Source: an uncultured Bacteroidales bacterium | GTDB lineage: Bacteria > Bacteroidota > Bacteroidia > Bacteroidales > F082 | Reading direction: 5' to 3' | NCBI GenBank assembly: GCA_946185535.1 | Contig: CAMHJX010000032.1 | Location: forward strand, 1-35,631 | Length of the DNA stretch: 35,631 nt | Shown: one piece after another, positions 32,787-35,631 of the stretch | Layout: every line of letters begins with the position of its first letter | How positions within the stretch are numbered: position 1 is the first letter of the stretch | The notes under the pieces: model-generated | Told to the model about the DNA's origin: nothing | Database searches by the model: none | What the model saw: the letters and a program-made list of their open reading frames with translations, nothing else | Program-made: the position numbers and the translations under genes

Positions 32787-34214
32787 ATGAAGAAAATCAG
32801 TAAACTCATGTTGGCTGCCTTTGTCGCCACGCTTTTCCTTTCGGCTTGCGAGCCCAAAGAGCAGAAGCTCTACATCGTTTCCACCAACGACATGCACGCC
32901 AACATCGACAACTTTCCTAAGATGGCAGCACTCATTGACAGCCTCCGCAGTGTTCACCCCGACCTGCTGCTTTTCAGCGCGGGCGACAACCGCTCCGGCA
33001 ATCCCATCAACGACCGCTACACCGAGCCTGCCAAGCCTATGTATGAATTGATGAACGCCGTTGGCTTCGACCTTTCGACTTTCGGCAACCACGAGTGGGA
33101 TGGCGGCCCCATTGCTTTGCGCAACGTGCTGGGCTGGGCAAAATTTCCCTTTGTCTGTGCCAATGTCACTTTCGATGACACCTTGCAGATGCCCAACGTG
33201 AAGCCTTACCAAATCTTTGAGCGCAATGGCTTGAAGATTGGCGTCATCGGTGGTATCCAGTTGGGCGAGAACGGCCTGCCCGACTTCCATCCGAAGAATG
33301 CCGACGGTTCACATTTCGTGCCTCTCACCGATGTGTTGCCAAAATACATCGACGAACTCAAAGATTGCAACGCTGTGTTCCTCCTCTCGCACTGCGGTTT
33401 TGAAGAGGACATGGAGACCGCTGCCCAATTCCCCCAACTCGACGCCATCTTCGGTGGACACAGCCACACCCGCGTGGCCGAGAAGCAAATGTCGGGCAAC
33501 GTGATGGTCACGCAAGCCGAAGCCAAGGTGAAATTCGTGACTTTGAGTACTTTCACCTTCCGCGATGGCAAAATTGTCGACAAAGACATGCAGTTGCTCT
33601 CCATCAAGGAATTCCCGAAGCGCAATGCCGAGGTGCAGGCCATGGTTGACAAATACAACAGCAACGAATTCTTCCGCACTGTCGTCACCACCAACCTCAC
33701 GCCCATCGATAACTACGAGTCATTGGGCTGCCTGATGACTGATGCCATCCGTTACACCACAGGCTCCGACATGGGATTCCAAAATCCTGGCGGCGTGCGT
33801 TTCGACACACTCTCGGCACGCCCCGTAACGCTGAAGGACATCTTCGCCCTCGACCCCTTCGACAACGAGATCATTGCCTTCACGCTCAGCGGTCAGGAAA
33901 TCATCAACTTGATGAAGTCATGCTTCGTCACCGATGGTGGTCCCATCTACTGTTCGGGCTGTTCTTATTCTTATAAGATAGACGATGAAGGCCAAATGAC
34001 CGACATCGAAGTGACCTTGGAAGACGGCAAGCCTTTGGACCTTGAAGCCAAGTACAACATCGTGATGAACAGCTACATGTCGAGTGTATTCGACTATGAG
34101 CATGAAGACGACGGTCACACCACCTTCCGCAGTTCCAACGAGCTGATGCTGGAGTATTTGGCAGAACATCCCGAGATTGATTATGGGAAGACGAATAGAG
34201 TGAAGGAGAAATAA
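32787..34214 (+). CDS. 5'-nucleotidase/metallophosphatase lipoprotein
   Basis: 475 residues from ATG 32787. A lipoprotein signal ends at LSAC with C21. The metallophosphatase domain shows all metal motifs: STNDMH (D35, H37), SAGDN (D67), GNHEWD (N101-H102), LLSHCG and GGHSHTR. The C-terminal 5'-nucleotidase domain (about 300-475) has NLTPIDNYESLGCLMTDAIR, NPGGVRFD and an F-x-x-x-x-x-x-x-F substrate-sandwich region. It hydrolyses nucleotides or cyclic nucleotides outside the cytoplasm, probably for purine or phosphate salvage. Confidence 0.92.
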   Translation: MKKISKLMLAAFVATLFLSACEPKEQKLYIVSTNDMHANIDNFPKMAALIDSLRSVHPDLLLFSAGDNRSGNPINDRYTEPAKPMYELMNAVGFDLSTFGNHEWDGGPIALRNVLGWAKFPFVCANVTFDDTLQMPNVKPYQIFERNGLKIGVIGGIQLGENGLPDFHPKNADGSHFVPLTDVLPKYIDELKDCNAVFLLSHCGFEEDMETAAQFPQLDAIFGGHSHTRVAEKQMSGNVMVTQAEAKVKFVTLSTFTFRDGKIVDKDMQLLSIKEFPKRNAEVQAMVDKYNSNEFFRTVVTTNLTPIDNYESLGCLMTDAIRYTTGSDMGFQNPGGVRFDTLSARPVTLKDIFALDPFDNEIIAFTLSGQEIINLMKSCFVTDGGPIYCSGCSYSYKIDDEGQMTDIEVTLEDGKPLDLEAKYNIVMNSYMSSVFDYEHEDDGHTTFRSSNELMLEYLAEHPEIDYGKTNRVKEK

Positions 34215-34215
34215 T

Positions 34216-34339
34216 AGATTCCCTTCGGGAATGGAAAATGTCAATAGTGTAAAGCGGCGGCTTTGGACTTTTACAATTCGTAAACGCTACAAGCCGCCGC
34301 AGTTTTACAAAAAAGGTACTCCATTCCCAAAGGGAATCT
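34216..34339. repeat. 124-bp nested palindromic element
   Basis: Outer arms 34216-34235 and 34320-34339 are 20-nt inverted copies with one mismatch, each itself a small hairpin (GATTCCC TTC GGGAAT). Inside lie inverted arms GTAAAGCGGCGGCTT (34249-34263) and AAGCCGCCGCAGTTTTAC (34291-34308), and at the centre TTTAC/GTAAA (34270-34274, 34280-34284). It has no coding capacity and sits just after the nucleotidase stop. It resembles a MITE or REP-type unit and may also act as a terminator. Confidence 0.8.
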
Positions 34340-34343
34340 CAAA

Positions 34344-34351
34344 TACTTTTG
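34344..34351 (+). promoter_or_regulatory. -7 box of the Ser-rich protein gene
   Basis: TACTTTTG directly after the nested palindrome; the expected leader is about 67 nt to ATG 34423. Confidence 0.45.
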
Positions 34352-34422
34352 GCACGGTTTTGGTAAGAGAATAAGTGAACACTAAATCTAATAGATGTCT
34401 AACCCTTAAAAAAATCACCACT

Positions 34423-35532
34423 ATGAAAACCAAGAACATCCTGATGAGCATCCTGTTGGTAATAGGATCCATCGCAGCAAAAGCAGCCGGAGGCTACCCA
34501 CCTGAACTCGCCTTGGTCTCACAGCCCGTGATGGTGTACAACTACAACTCTGTCACGGTCATTTACGACGTGGAGAATATCGGCGACTACACCTATAGGG
34601 GTTACGTCTCCCTCTACCTCGACCCTGACTACGGCTACAGCTACGCCGAGAAATATGTCAGAGTGTATCCCGGTCGAATCAAGAGAATCGAAATCGACAT
34701 CCCGCTGTACCGCATCGACAGAAGGTTCGCCTTCACCATCATGCCCTACTATGAGTTAGGCAACGAGCTCTACAGCTTCACCACCTTCGAATATTTCGAG
34801 CCCATCTCCTTCTACTGGAATGGTCCGCGCACTGAGCGCTGGGTGGTCATCACAATACCTCCGCGCATCCACTACTACCACCGTCCGGGCACCTACCGCT
34901 TCTACTATGACGGTTATCGTCCACCGATGCCGCCTCCTGGCCACGGTCCTGGCATGCCTCCTCCGATGGATCCGCATCACCACACCTACGGCTATCACCA
35001 CAGCAACGGCGGTTATCCTGCCACCCACCCCGAGAACAACCCGTCTGCAAACAACAACGCAGCACCCACCGCAACCGTCAGGCCAAAAGTCAACGGAGGT
35101 AGCATGAGCTCGGGCAGCAGCAACAGCGGCGGCAACAACACACCTGCACCCACGCCCAATAACGGTGGCTCAAACAGCGGCAGAACGTCGAGCAGCAACT
35201 CGAGCGGTCGTGTGAGCGGCTCAAGCGGTCGCACCGACAACCCGACCAGCACTCGCCCAGCGACCAACAGCGAAAGCTACAGCCGCCCCAGCGGAAACAC
35301 CAGCCGCCCCAGCAGTGGCAACAGCAATGGCGGAAGTAGCCGCGCCAACAGCTCAAGCAGCAACAGCCGCTCAAGCGGTACCTCGTCAAGCTCTTCAAGC
35401 CGCGCCAGCAGCTCAAGCAACAACAGCCGTTCAAGCGGAACCAGCAGCAGCTCCTCAAGAGGCTCAAGTAGCTCAAGCCGAAGCTCAAGCTCAAGCAGCA
35501 ACCGCAGTGGCTCAAGCAGCGGACGCAGATAA
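34423..35532 (+). CDS. secreted protein with Ser/Gly/Asn/Arg-rich C-terminal half
   Basis: 369 residues from ATG 34423, where the signal peptide (MKTKNILMSILLVIGSIAAKA) begins. Residues about 22-150 form a beta-rich domain (VTVIYDVENIGDYTYRGYVSLYL), which looks like an Ig-like or CARDB-like fold. A Tyr/Pro/His segment (about 150-205) follows, then about 160 residues of Ser, Asn, Gly, Thr and Arg ending SSGRR. The tail is built from short units such as SSSSSRAS and NSRSSGTS and is probably disordered and outside the cell. There is no T9SS domain or lipobox. The function is unknown. Confidence 0.82.
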   Translation: MKTKNILMSILLVIGSIAAKAAGGYPPELALVSQPVMVYNYNSVTVIYDVENIGDYTYRGYVSLYLDPDYGYSYAEKYVRVYPGRIKRIEIDIPLYRIDRRFAFTIMPYYELGNELYSFTTFEYFEPISFYWNGPRTERWVVITIPPRIHYYHRPGTYRFYYDGYRPPMPPPGHGPGMPPPMDPHHHTYGYHHSNGGYPATHPENNPSANNNAAPTATVRPKVNGGSMSSGSSNSGGNNTPAPTPNNGGSNSGRTSSSNSSGRVSGSSGRTDNPTSTRPATNSESYSRPSGNTSRPSSGNSNGGSSRANSSSSNSRSSGTSSSSSSRASSSSNNSRSSGTSSSSSRGSSSSSRSSSSSSNRSGSSSGRR

Positions 35533-35577
35533 GACTCCGATAAGACAAAAAACATCAAAAACGAGGACGGTCGAAAG

Positions 35578-35631
35578 GTGACATGAACCCCGAAAGTTGG
35601 ACAAAAAACTTTCGGGGTTTTATTATGTCAC
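35578..35631. terminator. strong hairpin at the window end, IS-end-like sequence
   Basis: AACCCCGAAAGTT (35586-35598) pairs perfectly with AACTTTCGGGGTT (35607-35619), followed by TTTTATT. Outer GTGACAT (35578-35584) and ATGTCAC (35625-35631) can extend the stem. It would end the Ser-rich gene. The left arm resembles the TGAACCCC...AAGTT(G/A)GACA ends of some IS3-family elements. Confidence 0.7.

Noticed and set aside
34249-34308. Plus-strand or minus-strand small gene in the GC-rich palindrome
   Set aside because: The sequence is explained by nested inverted repeats and has no start with a supported frame.

Overview
The window looks like chromosomal DNA from an uncultured gut- or rumen-type member of the Bacteroidales. 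Several genes end in type IX secretion (T9SS) sorting domains. Gingipain-like C25 and streptopain-like C10 peptidases, a DUF2795 protein and Sel1/WG-repeat proteins are present. Many intergenic regions carry the Bacteroidota -7 promoter box TAnnTTTG, sometimes with a TTG/TTTG about 19 nt upstream. I found no tRNA, rRNA, CRISPR array, transposase or phage gene.

Left end (1-6478, minus strand). This is the most unusual region. From upstream to downstream it holds a membrane Ser/Thr kinase with WG repeats outside the membrane, a structured ncRNA with its own promoter (6S-like candidate), a 68-aa beta-rich protein, a soluble FtsK/SpoIIIE-type ATPase with three core modules, a 95-aa WXG100-like helical hairpin protein, and a Sel1-repeat protein that runs off the window. 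A WXG100-like protein next to an EssC-like ATPase is the hallmark pair of type VII (ESX) secretion. I therefore read this as a candidate divergent T7SS-like system in a Gram-negative lineage that otherwise uses T9SS.

6557-13599. Mostly housekeeping or unrelated genes: a conserved Bacteroidota protein of unknown function, DUF2795, a PduO-type cobalamin adenosyltransferase, a methyltransferase-like protein, two secreted proteins (one T9SS cargo), a NifU-like protein and Mrp. Two REP-like palindromic repeats flank the T9SS cargo gene.

13675-24109 (minus strand). A C10 peptidase lies downstream of a compact phospho-signalling cluster that starts from a good promoter near 24.2 kb: zinc-ribbon-FHA, VWA-like-TM-FHA, PP2C phosphatase-TM, soluble kinase, FHA-DUF4190-like, FHA alone, FHA-DUF4190-like, alpha/beta hydrolase, kinase-TM-YARHG. 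Kinase writers, a phosphatase eraser and FHA readers are encoded together. In other secretion systems (ESX, T6SS) such sets control assembly post-translationally. A functional link to the WXG100/ATPase module about 10 kb away is a hypothesis.

24230-35631. An AbrB-like/acyltransferase/AlkD operon, a large gingipain-like C25 peptidase with five InlB-type B repeats and a T9SS tail, a nitroreductase, a BASS-family transporter, YpfJ-like zinc metallopeptidase, a small protein paired with a 5'-nucleotidase lipoprotein, and a secreted Ser/Arg-rich protein. Intergenic gaps here repeatedly carry a short palindrome (core GATTCCC...GGGAAT). One gap contains a 124-bp nested palindrome, and the window ends in a strong hairpin.
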